A stretch of 64,000 nt of DNA. It comes from JAXMAR01 sp046350295 (GTDB taxonomy: Bacteria > Planctomycetota > Planctomycetia > Gemmatales > Gemmataceae). Below the pieces are notes generated by a model. It searched no databases, was not told the DNA's origin, and worked only from the letters and a program-made list of their open reading frames with translations. The position numbers and the translations under genes were made by a program. Location of the stretch: the NCBI GenBank assembly GCA_046350295.1, contig JAXMAR010000012.1:62001-126000 (forward strand), read 5' to 3'. The first letter of the stretch is position 1, and every line of letters begins with the position of its first letter. Shown one piece after another: positions 25,847 to 35,782 of this stretch.

Positions 25847-26143
25847 ATGATCCAGCTCACCGACCACTCCGAGGGGGTGATCCTTCCCGTGCGGGCCCAG
25901 CCCGGCGCCCGGCGCAGCCAGGTGGTCGGCGAATGGAACGGCTCCCTCAAGGTCGCGGTCACGGCCCCGCCGGAGGATGGCCGGGCGAACAACGCCATCG
26001 TCGCGGAGCTGGTCGATTTCTTCGGGCTGAAGCGGTCGCAGGTCGAGCTGATCGGGGGGTTGACGAGCCGGGACAAGAAAATTCTCCTGCGTACGACACG
26101 GCGGGTGGTAGAAGAGCGAATCGCGCAATTCGGCGGCACGTAG
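25847..26143 (+). CDS. DUF167 (YggU) family protein, 98 aa
   Basis: Single DUF167 domain: GVILPVRAQPGARRSQVVG, then LKVAVTAPPEDGRANNAIV and the closing LIGGLTSRDKKILLR. The A-P-P-x-D-G-x-A-N motif is diagnostic. Function is unknown; the fold is a small alpha/beta sandwich. It is commonly found downstream of yggS, as here, about 120 bases apart with a palindrome between. The ATG at 25847 gives a normal length. Confidence 0.92.
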   Translation: MIQLTDHSEGVILPVRAQPGARRSQVVGEWNGSLKVAVTAPPEDGRANNAIVAELVDFFGLKRSQVELIGGLTSRDKKILLRTTRRVVEERIAQFGGT

Positions 26144-26194
26144 GCGCGTCGAGCGGGGGGACTCTAAGACGACGGTTTCGCGAGCGTTCGCGCT

Positions 26195-26253
26195 GGTCCG
26201 GCTCGGCTCGCCGGGTCCACGTTGAAAGGTCCGGCTCGGCTCGCCGGACCTAC
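26195..26253. repeat. two tandem copies of a GGTCCGGCTCGGCTCGCCGGACC repeat
   Basis: Near-identical 26-base units at 26195-26220 and 26228-26253, each a palindrome-like GGTCCGG...CCGGACC. A third copy lies at 55841-55866. The two copies here occupy the gap before the pssA gene. Confidence 0.7.
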
Positions 26254-26322
26254 GGTGAAGATTCGCTTTATCTTTGGGGCGGGCTCCGCTAAGATACCTC
26301 CTTGGCTCCGCCCCATTCACGG

Positions 26323-27231
26323 ATGAGTCGGGCAGGTGGGCGTTTGTCCAAAAACGCCCGGATTGCGAGAGACCCCGCCGTGAAGAAGATCGCCGTCGTC
26401 CCCACCCTGCTCACTCTCGGCAATGGCATTTGCGGCTTCGTCGCCATCGCCTTCGCCAGCAAGATCAACCTCGCCGACGCCGCGCTCGACAACGATTACC
26501 TTTTCGGCGCCGCGGGCTGGTTCATCCTGGCCGCCATGCTCTTCGACATGCTGGACGGCTACGTCGCCCGTCTCGCCAAGAGCGCGACCAAGTTCGGCGC
26601 TGAACTGGATAGCCTGTGCGACGCCATCAGCTTCGGCATCGTCCCCGCCTTCCTCCTCCTGAAAATGGGGCCGGGCTGGGAGCCGCGCCCCTGGCTGCAC
26701 CAGCTTCTCGCCGGCATCGCGGCCCTCTACATGTGCTGCGCCATCCTGCGGCTGGCGCGCTACAACGTCGCCGACATGACCAACCCCGATCCGGCGAGCC
26801 AGAAACGCTTCCGCGGCCTGCCCTCCCCCGGCGCCGCGGGCTGCATCGCTTCCCTGGCCATCCTGCGCGGCGACCTCCCCAACAAGATCATGCAGTTCTT
26901 CCCCGAACTGGATAAGGAAGCGGTCCATCATGCCGTCTATCGCTTCGTCGAGGTCTTCTCGCCCATCGGCGCCCTGATCGTCGGCCTGCTCATGGTTTCG
27001 CTCGTGCCGTTTCCTCATCTCGCCAAGCAGATGCTGCGCGGCAAGAAGCACGTCGGGCATCTGATCCAGCTGTTGCTCGGGGCCTTCATCATCCTCATGT
27101 TCCGCGAGCTCGCCCTCGCCCTGGTGTTCTGGGGCTATGCTCTCGCCTTCCCGGTGCGCTATCTCATCGTCCGCGCCCTGCGCCCTAAAGCGCCGCCGAC
27201 GCCGGACACAACGCCGCGTCAGACCATCTGA
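26323..27231 (+). CDS. pssA: CDP-diacylglycerol-serine O-phosphatidyltransferase, 302 aa
   Basis: An integral membrane CDP-alcohol phosphatidyltransferase that makes phosphatidylserine from CDP-diacylglycerol and serine. The active-site signature is complete: DMLDGYVARL, then FGAELDSLCDAISFG (DGxxAR...G...D...D). N-terminal PTLLTLGNGICGFVAI and RLARYNV are typical of the PssA branch. About seven membrane helices. The family core starts at KKIAVVPTLLT, so the true start may be GTG 26381; ATG 26323 is used here. A CoaB gene follows 9 bases after the stop. Confidence 0.9.
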   Translation: MSRAGGRLSKNARIARDPAVKKIAVVPTLLTLGNGICGFVAIAFASKINLADAALDNDYLFGAAGWFILAAMLFDMLDGYVARLAKSATKFGAELDSLCDAISFGIVPAFLLLKMGPGWEPRPWLHQLLAGIAALYMCCAILRLARYNVADMTNPDPASQKRFRGLPSPGAAGCIASLAILRGDLPNKIMQFFPELDKEAVHHAVYRFVEVFSPIGALIVGLLMVSLVPFPHLAKQMLRGKKHVGHLIQLLLGAFIILMFRELALALVFWGYALAFPVRYLIVRALRPKAPPTPDTTPRQTI

Positions 27232-27240
27232 TCATCGCGC

Positions 27241-27951
27241 ATGAACGTCCTCGTCACCGCCGGCAACACGCAGACGCCGATCGATGACGTGCGCGCGATC
27301 ACGAACATCTTCACCGGCCGCACGGGCGCCGCGCTCGCGCTGGAGGCGTATCGCCAGGGCCATGACGTCACGCTGCTCACCTCCCATCCGGAGCGCATCG
27401 GCGAATTGACGGCGGATCGTCTCGATTCGCGGCGCTGGCGCGCGATCCCCTACCGGACCTTCGATGAGTTGGCCGCCGCGATGGAACGGCACATCGCCGG
27501 CGCCACGCCGGACGTCGTCATCCATTGCGCCGCGGTGGGCGACTATCGCTGCGTCGGCGTCTATGCCCCGGCGGAGGGGACGCGCTTCGAGGCCGGCCCC
27601 AACCGCTGGCACGGCAGCCAGCTCGTCGACCGCGCCGCCGCCAAGGTGAAGAGCGACGAGGCGGAGCTGTGGCTTCGGCTGGAGCGAGCGCCCAAGCTCG
27701 TCGACAAGATTCGGAGCGACTGGGGCTTTGGCGGCGCGCTGGTCAAGTTCAAGCTCGAGGCCGGCGTCTCGGCAGAGCGACTCCTCGAGGTCGCGGAGCG
27801 ATCACGCTGTCAGTCGCGGGCGGACTTGATGGTGGCGAACACGCTCGAGGACGCTTCCCAGTGGGCGTTTGTCGGGCCGCCCTACGTGCGAACGCCGCGG
27901 GCGGAGTTGCCGGCCGCATTGCTGAAGGCGATTGAGTCCCTCCGAGCCTAG
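27241..27951 (+). CDS. coaB: stand-alone phosphopantothenoylcysteine synthetase (CoaB-type DFP domain), 236 aa
   Basis: Begins MNVLVTAGNTQTPIDDVRAITN, the CoaB opening, then IFTGRTGAALALEA, GHDVTLLTSHP, VVIHCAAVGDYR and LVKFKLEAG and LMVANTL near the end. It joins 4-phosphopantothenate and cysteine using CTP in coenzyme A synthesis. In most bacteria this domain is the C-terminal half of CoaBC; here there is no flavin-binding CoaC half, so a separate decarboxylase must be elsewhere. Nine bases separate it from pssA, suggesting one transcript. Confidence 0.85.
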   Translation: MNVLVTAGNTQTPIDDVRAITNIFTGRTGAALALEAYRQGHDVTLLTSHPERIGELTADRLDSRRWRAIPYRTFDELAAAMERHIAGATPDVVIHCAAVGDYRCVGVYAPAEGTRFEAGPNRWHGSQLVDRAAAKVKSDEAELWLRLERAPKLVDKIRSDWGFGGALVKFKLEAGVSAERLLEVAERSRCQSRADLMVANTLEDASQWAFVGPPYVRTPRAELPAALLKAIESLRA

Positions 27952-27952
27952 C

Positions 27953-27986
27953 CGCGTGGGGCAGGCCGCCCGGCCTGCCCCACGCG
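27953..27986. repeat. perfect 16-bp palindrome, GGCAGGCC family
   Basis: The arm CGCGTGGGGCAGGCCG and its exact reverse complement are separated by CC. It directly follows the CoaB stop codon. The central wording GCAGGCCGCC...GGCCTGCC recurs between fliG and fliH at 63433. Confidence 0.7.
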
Positions 27987-28041
27987 AGCGACGGATAAGG
28001 TCGGCGTCGACGGAATTCGCATTTCTGTTTTCTTGATTGCG

Positions 28042-28075
28042 GCAGCGCCCCCACCGGTTACAATGGGGGCGCTGC
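28042..28075. repeat. perfect 11-bp hairpin in the PFOR leader
   Basis: GCAGCGCCCCC and GGGGGCGCTGC flank a 12-base loop (ACCGGTTACAAT). There is no T-run on either side in the terminator orientation, so it is more likely a leader structure or dispersed element than an intrinsic terminator. Confidence 0.5.
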
Positions 28076-28353
28076 ACCAGTTTCCTCGGCGTCCTGTCTA
28101 AACGCCCATCGGTAAGCGAGTAGATCACTTTAGATTTGTGCAGCCGCTGTAACTCGGAAGACGAGACCAGGCAAGTTTCGCTGACTCGGAGACTTCGCGG
28201 CGTTCGTGGGACTACTCGACACCTTTCGGGGGGTTGCGCACACGTATCCGCGCGTGCGCGTTCCGTCCGCGCCCCGTTACGCAGAGTGAGAACGACAACC
28301 GTCCTGCACGCCGCCGGTCCAAGGCCTTGAATCGACAACTCTGGAGGGCTTTC

Positions 28354-30333
28354 ATGACGACGCTTCTGGTCCGCGAACCAACGCGGCTCCCCGACAACGA
28401 ACGGGACGACACGAGGTTTGAGTATCCGGGCATCCCCACGACTTGCGACGGCGCCGAGGCCGTCGTCCACGTCGAGATCAACATTGCTCAGGCGACAGGC
28501 GCCTATCCGATCACCAGCTCCACGACCATGGGAGGCGGCTTCAACGCCGCCGTCATGAACGGGCAGAAAAACCTCTGGGGCGATGAACTCATGTTCTTCG
28601 AGCCGGAGAGCGAGCACTCCGCCGCCACCGTCTGCGAGGGCTTCGCTGTCGCCGGCGGCCGCGTCACCAACTTCACCTCCGGCCAAGGCCTCGTCCTGAT
28701 GAAGGAGGTTCTCTACACGATCTCCGGCAAGCGCCTGCCCGTCGTCATGAACATCGGCGCCCGCGCGCTGACGAGCCAGGGCCTCAACGTCCACGCCGGT
28801 CACGACGACTTGATGTCCGTCGCCGATTGCGGTTGGGGCATGCTCTTCGCCCGCAACGCCCAGGAGGCCGGTGATTTCTGTCTCATCGCGCGCCGCGCCG
28901 CCGAGGCCTCGCACACCCCGTTCTTCAACGCGCAGGACGGCTTCCTCACCACGCATACCGTCGAATCGGTCCGCCTCCTCGAGCCGGCCTTCATGAAGGA
29001 GTTCGTCGGCGATCCCAAGGAAAAACTCATCAACCTGATGGACCCGAAGAACCCGGTCATGTCCGGCGTGGTCCAGAACCAGGATTCATACATGAAGGGA
29101 AAGATGGCCCAGCGCTGGTTCTACGAGCGCTGCGAGCCCGCCCTCCAGGAAGCGTTCGACCTCTTCCATCGCAAGACCGGCCGTCGCTATGGCCTCGTCG
29201 AGGCCTATCGCTGCGAGGACGCCGACTACATCATCGTCGGCATGGGCTGCTACATGGAGACCTGCCGGGCGGTGGTCGACCACCTGCGCGAGAAGGGCAT
29301 CGACGCGGGCTCCCTCACCGTGTTCGCCTTCCGCCCCTTCCCGGCCAAGCAGATCGTGCAGGCCCTGCAGCATTGCCGCGCCTTCACCGTCATCGAGCGC
29401 ATGGACGACCCGCTTTCCACCGCCGGCAACCATCTGACGCGCGAGATCAAGGCCGCCTTCTGCGACGCCATGACCGGCCAGAACGGCCACGAGCGCATCA
29501 CGCGGCTGCCGCGGATCTACAGCGGCGCCGCCGGACTGGGCAGCCGCGACGTCCGCCCCGGCGACCTCATCGCCGCCTTCGACAACATGATCCACGACGG
29601 CCGCGACTTCTTCTGCCTTGGCATCGACCATCCGCTCGCGCTCAAGGTGAAGGAAGACCCCGACCTGCGCCCACCGCACGGGTTCTCGATGCGCGGCCAC
29701 TCGGTCGGCGGCTTCGGCTCCGTCACCACCAACAAGGTCATCGCCACCATCGCCGGCAATGTCTTCGGCAAGGACGTGCAGGCCTATCCCAAGTACGGCT
29801 CCGAGAAGAAGGGCCTGCCGACGACGTATTACCTCACCATCGCCGACTCGCACATCAACATGCACTGCGAGCTGGAGCGCGTTGACCTCTTGTGCATCAA
29901 CGACCCGACGGCGATCCTGAGCCCGCTCACGCTGCACGGCCTGATGCCGGGCGGGGCCGTTTTCATGCAGTCGCCGCACGCCGATCCGTACGAGGTCTGG
30001 AAGCGGATTCCGGAGGCGAACCGGCAGGCGATCCGTGCCAGCAAGAACCGCGTCTTCTACTGCGACATGGTTTCGATCGCGCGCGAGATGGCGTCGGAGG
30101 CCGACCTCCAAATGCGCATGCAGGGCATCGTCCTCCTGGGCGCCTTCCTCAAGCTGACCCCCTACGCTCGCGACGCGGAAATGGCCGACGAGCAGGTCTA
30201 CGCCGGCGTCGAGAAGGCGCTGCGCAAGTACTTCGGCAAGCGCGGCGATCAGGTGGTGCAGGACAACCTCAACTGCGTCCGCCGCGGCTACAGCGAAACC
30301 AAAGAAATCCCCGCCGACCTCATCAACCAATAA
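28354..30333 (+). CDS. pyruvate:ferredoxin oxidoreductase, alpha/gamma part, 659 aa
   Basis: This covers the N-terminal three domains of a NifJ-type enzyme. POR_N contains ATGAYPITSSTTMGGG and ESEHSAATVCEGFAVAG with the region near FTSGQGLVLMKE. The pyrimidine-side SQGLNVHAGHDDLM follows. Domain II includes YIIVGMGCYMETC and VFAFRPFPAKQI. The gamma domain starts at GHSVGGFGSVTTNKVIA with AYPKYGSEKKGLPTTYYLT. ATG 28354 follows GGAGGG. The enzyme oxidises pyruvate or another 2-oxoacid to acyl-CoA and CO2, reducing ferredoxin. The TPP and Fe-S part is in the next gene. Confidence 0.9.
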   Translation: MTTLLVREPTRLPDNERDDTRFEYPGIPTTCDGAEAVVHVEINIAQATGAYPITSSTTMGGGFNAAVMNGQKNLWGDELMFFEPESEHSAATVCEGFAVAGGRVTNFTSGQGLVLMKEVLYTISGKRLPVVMNIGARALTSQGLNVHAGHDDLMSVADCGWGMLFARNAQEAGDFCLIARRAAEASHTPFFNAQDGFLTTHTVESVRLLEPAFMKEFVGDPKEKLINLMDPKNPVMSGVVQNQDSYMKGKMAQRWFYERCEPALQEAFDLFHRKTGRRYGLVEAYRCEDADYIIVGMGCYMETCRAVVDHLREKGIDAGSLTVFAFRPFPAKQIVQALQHCRAFTVIERMDDPLSTAGNHLTREIKAAFCDAMTGQNGHERITRLPRIYSGAAGLGSRDVRPGDLIAAFDNMIHDGRDFFCLGIDHPLALKVKEDPDLRPPHGFSMRGHSVGGFGSVTTNKVIATIAGNVFGKDVQAYPKYGSEKKGLPTTYYLTIADSHINMHCELERVDLLCINDPTAILSPLTLHGLMPGGAVFMQSPHADPYEVWKRIPEANRQAIRASKNRVFYCDMVSIAREMASEADLQMRMQGIVLLGAFLKLTPYARDAEMADEQVYAGVEKALRKYFGKRGDQVVQDNLNCVRRGYSETKEIPADLINQ

Positions 30334-30345
30334 CGCGGGCCCCTG

Positions 30346-30374
30346 TTTAGCCCCGGTTCGCAGAACCGGGGCGG
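30346..30374. repeat. palindrome between the two PFOR genes
   Basis: TTTAGCCCCGGTTCGCAGAACCGGGGC, a copy of the family also at 16311, 21646, 25726 and 40335. It occupies the 77-base gap between the alpha/gamma and beta genes. Confidence 0.7.
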
Positions 30375-30410
30375 ACCGGCGCCCCAACGACATACAAGGT
30401 GAACTCTCCT

Positions 30411-32066
30411 ATGCTTGCGACAACCAACGGCAAAAACGGTCACGCCTCCATGAACGAGGCCTCCGACCGCGATCCTTTCAACAACAACTCCTTCGGCACC
30501 CTGGTCGACTCGGGCTACAAGCTCGTCAACCTGCCGGTGCTCGACGTCGTCGACTTCAACGAGCGCGTCATCCGCGGCTACGAGGAGGGCTGGGGCGAGC
30601 GCGACCTGCCCGCCGACCTTGGTCTGGCGCGCTCCCTGGTTCCCGCCGGCACCGCGACGCTGCGCGACTTCAGCAACATCTCGCCCGAGATCCCGGACTA
30701 CATCAGCGAGAACTGCACCGGCTGCATGGACTGCGTCACCGAGTGCCCCGACACCGCCATCCTCGGCAAGGTCCTCTCCGAAGAGGAATGGCAGGCCAAA
30801 CTGGCCGCGCTGCCCGCGGAAGACCGGGACATGTACGCCAAACAATGGTCGCGCACCAAGAAGTACTACGACGCCGGCAAGAAGAAGACCGGCTCGGGCG
30901 GCATGTTCCAGATCATCATCGATCCCTCCAAGTGCAAGGGCTGCGCCGAGTGCGTGACCGTGTGCGACGACCTTGCCCTCAAGATGATCACCAAGACCGA
31001 CGAGGTGATGAAGAACGCCCGCAAGAGCCACCGCTACTTCAAGAACCTCGGCCCCTCCAACCCGAAGTACGTCAGCGATAACCTCCTCATCGACATGATG
31101 CTCAAGGAGGAGACCCACATCTACGTCGGCGGGGCCGGCTCCTGCGCCGGCTGCGGCGAAGGCACCGCCCTGCGCATGCTCTGCTCCGCCACCGGCTCCA
31201 GGTACAAGGACCAGTGGGGCATCGTCGCCGCCACCGGCTGCAACACCGTCTACACCTCCACCTATCCCTACAACCCGTACCTTGTGCCGTGGACCAACAG
31301 CCTCTTCGAGAACGCCCCCGCCGACGCCATCGGCGTTCGCATGCGCTGGGACCAGATGGGCTGGCAGGACAAGCCCCTCTGGTGCATCGGCGGCGACGGC
31401 GCCATGTTCGACATCGGCTTCCAGTCCCTGTCGCGCCTCCTCGCCTCCGGCATGAACGTCAAGGTCTTCGTCCTCGATACCCAGGTCTACTCGAACACCG
31501 GCGGCCAGGCGTCCACGTCGACCTACACCGGCCAGAACACCAAGATGAGCGTGCATGGCAAGGCCAAGGGGGGCAAGCAGGAGCGCCGCAAGGAGATCGC
31601 CCAGATCGCCATGATGCACCCTCGCACCTTCGTGGCCCAGACGACCTGCGCTCACGTCAACCACTTCTACAAGGCGGTGCTCGGCGCCCTGGAGTTCGAT
31701 GGCCCCGCCCTGGTCGTGTGCTACACCACTTGCCAGCCCGAGCACGGCGTCGCCGATAACATGGCCGGCGAGCAGGCCCGCCTCGCGGTCGACTCCCGGG
31801 CCTTCCCGCTCATCGTTTTCGATCCGCGCAAGGGGGAGAAAATCCGCGAGCGCGTCTCCTTACAAGGAAACCCGGCGATGAAGGACGACTGGTACGTGAA
31901 CCCGAAGACGAACCAGTCTGTCACCTTCCTGGATTTCGCCCGCAGCGAGGGCCGCTTTGCCAAGCACTTTGACAGGGACGGCAATCCGTCGGAAACGCTC
32001 AAGCACGCGATGCAGGACCGCCTCGAGAATTGGCACGTCCTGCAAGAGCTGGCCGGCTTGCGCTAG
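30411..32066 (+). CDS. pyruvate:ferredoxin oxidoreductase, ferredoxin and TPP-binding part, 551 aa
   Basis: Two ferredoxin-like clusters, CTGCMDCVTECP (about residue 103) and CKGCAECVTVC (about 175), are followed by the TPP domain. That has AGSCAGCGEGTALRM, AATGCNTVYTSTYPYNPY, the TPP/Mg motif GGDGAMFDIGFQSLSR (about 326) and VYSNTGGQASTSTYTG. Late QTTCAHVNHFYKA and TTCQPEHG complete the family pattern. It carries the catalytic TPP and hands electrons to ferredoxin, forming the enzyme with the preceding gene. ATG 30411, with AAGGTGA upstream, is preferred to GTG 30399. The EKR domain of single-chain NifJ is not evident. Confidence 0.9.
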   Translation: MLATTNGKNGHASMNEASDRDPFNNNSFGTLVDSGYKLVNLPVLDVVDFNERVIRGYEEGWGERDLPADLGLARSLVPAGTATLRDFSNISPEIPDYISENCTGCMDCVTECPDTAILGKVLSEEEWQAKLAALPAEDRDMYAKQWSRTKKYYDAGKKKTGSGGMFQIIIDPSKCKGCAECVTVCDDLALKMITKTDEVMKNARKSHRYFKNLGPSNPKYVSDNLLIDMMLKEETHIYVGGAGSCAGCGEGTALRMLCSATGSRYKDQWGIVAATGCNTVYTSTYPYNPYLVPWTNSLFENAPADAIGVRMRWDQMGWQDKPLWCIGGDGAMFDIGFQSLSRLLASGMNVKVFVLDTQVYSNTGGQASTSTYTGQNTKMSVHGKAKGGKQERRKEIAQIAMMHPRTFVAQTTCAHVNHFYKAVLGALEFDGPALVVCYTTCQPEHGVADNMAGEQARLAVDSRAFPLIVFDPRKGEKIRERVSLQGNPAMKDDWYVNPKTNQSVTFLDFARSEGRFAKHFDRDGNPSETLKHAMQDRLENWHVLQELAGLR

Positions 32067-32153
32067 GAGCGACCTAACCGGCGTCGACGCGCAAGCGTCG
32101 GCGCCGTTACCATATTGGACCGCGTGATCTCTACTCTCTCCCAGGAGACTCGC

Positions 32154-32360
32154 ATGAATCCGACCCAGCCCACCTTTCCCGGCGAGCCGCTCTCCCGTGA
32201 CCTGACCGAGGAGATGCTGGAGGAACTCGCCATCATGACGCTCGAAGCGCAGGAGGACGACGCGGAGCACCACATGGAGCGCCGCGAGGCGATCGAGGTC
32301 GCCGCCATCGTCCAGGCCTGGATCCTCGAACAGGAGATGCGCTTGCCGCAGAAGGGCTGA
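32154..32360 (+). CDS. small acidic hypothetical protein, 68 aa
   Basis: Begins MNPTQPTFPGEPLSRDLTEE after an AGGAGA site and is strongly acidic, with one predicted helix (EDDAEHHMERREAIEVAAIV). No known family. It follows the PFOR beta gene by about 90 bases on the same strand, and is closed by a strong palindrome. I chose 32154 over 32115 because of the ribosome-binding site. It could be a small accessory protein of the PFOR operon; that is guesswork. Confidence 0.55.
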   Translation: MNPTQPTFPGEPLSRDLTEEMLEELAIMTLEAQEDDAEHHMERREAIEVAAIVQAWILEQEMRLPQKG

Positions 32361-32363
32361 GGC

Positions 32364-32413
32364 AGAGCCGGACGCGTGAGCGACGGCAGTCCGTCGCTCA
32401 CGCATCCGGCTCT
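32364..32413. repeat. 23-bp hairpin element at the end of the PFOR operon
   Basis: The arms AGAGCCGGACGCGTGAGCGA (continuing CGG) and their reverse complement match at 22 of 23 positions around CAGT, at 32364-32386 and 32391-32413. It probably belongs to a dispersed GCCGGACGCGTGAGCGACGG-type palindrome and can act as a terminator stem for the upstream operon; no strong T-run follows. Confidence 0.7.
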
Positions 32414-32503
32414 GATTTCCCGTCACCCGCCTCCTTGGCGCCGATTCTTTCATCTCCCAGCATCGGCACAAGCGCCCCCTTTCCCAACCCCGACCCCGCC
32501 GTC

Positions 32504-34267
32504 ATGCCCGACACCCCGGTCCGCCCGACGCGTGTCCGCTATGTCATCGTCTTGTTGACGACCCTCATTGCCGTCCTCCTTTACATCGATCGTAACTGCC
32601 TCAGCTTCCTCGGCCCCTACATCGCCGAGGACGCCGGCCTCTCCGCCGCGCAGCTCAGCATCCTCCTCAGCTCCTTCTACTGGACCTACGCCATCACCCA
32701 GGTCCCCGCCGGCTGGCTCTGTGACGGCTTCGGCGCCCGCCTCGTCCTCACCATCTTCCTCGCCGGCTGGTCCTTGTGCACCGGCTTCATGGGCCTCGTC
32801 TACGGCCTCTTCCTGCTCTTGACGCTGCGCCTCGCCTGCGGCCTGTTCCAGGCCGGCGCCTACCCCACCGCCGCCGGCCTCATCCGCCACTGGGTCCCTT
32901 TCCACCAGCGCGGCTTCGCCAGCGGCGTCGTCTCCATCGGCGGCCGGCTCGGCGGCGCCGTCATGCCCCCCTTGACCGCGTTCCTGCTGGTTTCCTTCGT
33001 CCCGCCGAGCGCGCCATCGACACTGAGCGCCGCTGATGTTCCCTCCGATCAGCGCCTGCGTCTGACCAGGATCCTGAACAATGCCGCGGCGAACCTATTC
33101 GACGGCGCTAGGACGGCACGTGACGCGGAGGAGAAGGGTCGCCTCGTCGTCGTGCAACGCTTCGTGGATCGCCTCCCCGGTGCCGCCAAGGCCGCCGTCC
33201 GCAGCTTTGCCTTCCTCGGCAACGAGAATCATGTGAGCGACGAACGCTTCGCAGACACTGTCCTGAAGGGCCTAAACGAGGTGATCGGCGCCCGCGATCT
33301 CCTGGAAAGCCAGGCAGACGATACCGACGCCAAACTCGCGTTCGAAGAGTTGAAAGTGCCCGCGGAAGCAGAACGACTTCTGAGCCGCTCGAGCGCCGAC
33401 CTGACGCAGCAGGAAGTCGAGCGCCGCAACCGCCTCCTCCTCGAAACCGTCCTGCCGGGCGTCGTCCGCAAGGTCTACGGCGCCGCGTGGCGCCCCGTCG
33501 TCCTCGTTTACGCCGCCGCCGGCCTCTTGCTGGCCCTCGTCTTCTGGTGGTACTTCCGCGATAGCCCGCGCGAGCATTCCGGCGTCAACGCCGCCGAGAT
33601 CGAGCTGATCCAGCCGGCCGCCCTCGCCGCGCGGCCGATCACCGCAGGCGCGCCCCCGTTGCCCTGGCGCCAGTTCCTCACGAATCGCAGCCTCTGGCTC
33701 ATCTCCATCGTGCAGTTCCTCACCAACCTCGGCTGGACCTTCCTCGTCACCCTCTTCCCCGTTTACCTGCTGCGCGAACACCGCGTCACGGTCGAGGAAG
33801 GGGGCTGGATGGCCGGCGTCCCTCTCTTCGTCGGCATCGCCGGCATGTTCCTCGGCGGCTGGCTCACCGACTGGACCACGCGCAGGCTTGGCGTCCGCCT
33901 CGGCCGGCTGCTCCCCCTCTCCCTGTCGCGCTTCCTCGTCGCCGCCGCCTTCTTCGCCTGCATGGTGATGGACTCCCCCTGGCCGATCACCATCGCCATG
34001 GCCCTCGTCGCTCTCGGCGTCGACCTCGGCGTCCCCGCCACCTGGGCCTTCTGCCTCGACGTCGGCGGCAAGAACACCGCCGCCGTCCTCGGTTGGGGCA
34101 ACATGTGGGGCAACATCGGCTCCGCCGTCTCGCCGGTGTTGTTGCAAGCGATCGCGAGCGACATGGGCTACGAAGCGATGTTCGCGACCTGTGGATTAGT
34201 CTTCGTTTTGGCTGGGGTTTTGTCGCTTGGCGTAGACGCGACCAGTCGCGTAGCGGCGGAAGGATAA
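32504..34267 (+). CDS. MFS transporter with a ~160-residue insertion, 587 aa
   Basis: A Major Facilitator protein resembling the anion:cation symporter group: YIDRNCLSFLGPYIAEDAGL, QVPAGWLCDGFGARLVL, the loop motifs and a late half with LTNLGWTFLVTLFPVYLL, WLTDWTTRRLG and GNMWGNIGSAVSPV. Between about residues 167 and 325 a hydrophilic, helix-rich stretch (RTARDAEEKGRLVVVQRF, SRSSADLTQQEVERR) interrupts the normal short loop before WRPVVLVYAAAGLLLALVF. Family members are usually 400-450 aa. ATG 32504 (MPDTPVRPTRVRYV) is the likely start. It exports or imports an organic anion or sugar acid. Confidence 0.88.
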   Translation: MPDTPVRPTRVRYVIVLLTTLIAVLLYIDRNCLSFLGPYIAEDAGLSAAQLSILLSSFYWTYAITQVPAGWLCDGFGARLVLTIFLAGWSLCTGFMGLVYGLFLLLTLRLACGLFQAGAYPTAAGLIRHWVPFHQRGFASGVVSIGGRLGGAVMPPLTAFLLVSFVPPSAPSTLSAADVPSDQRLRLTRILNNAAANLFDGARTARDAEEKGRLVVVQRFVDRLPGAAKAAVRSFAFLGNENHVSDERFADTVLKGLNEVIGARDLLESQADDTDAKLAFEELKVPAEAERLLSRSSADLTQQEVERRNRLLLETVLPGVVRKVYGAAWRPVVLVYAAAGLLLALVFWWYFRDSPREHSGVNAAEIELIQPAALAARPITAGAPPLPWRQFLTNRSLWLISIVQFLTNLGWTFLVTLFPVYLLREHRVTVEEGGWMAGVPLFVGIAGMFLGGWLTDWTTRRLGVRLGRLLPLSLSRFLVAAAFFACMVMDSPWPITIAMALVALGVDLGVPATWAFCLDVGGKNTAAVLGWGNMWGNIGSAVSPVLLQAIASDMGYEAMFATCGLVFVLAGVLSLGVDATSRVAAEG

Positions 34268-34279
34268 AACAGATTCGTC

Positions 34280-35782
<1,503 letters not shown>

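Larger units (their letters stand above)
27952..28353 (+). other. long leader region upstream of the PFOR genes
   Basis: About 400 bases without a supported gene. It contains a perfect palindrome (27953-27986) and a second hairpin (28042-28075), then about 280 bases of featureless sequence ending in CTGGAGGG, the ribosome-binding site of the PFOR gene. Regulation of the PFOR operon by this leader is possible but unproven. Confidence 0.5.
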
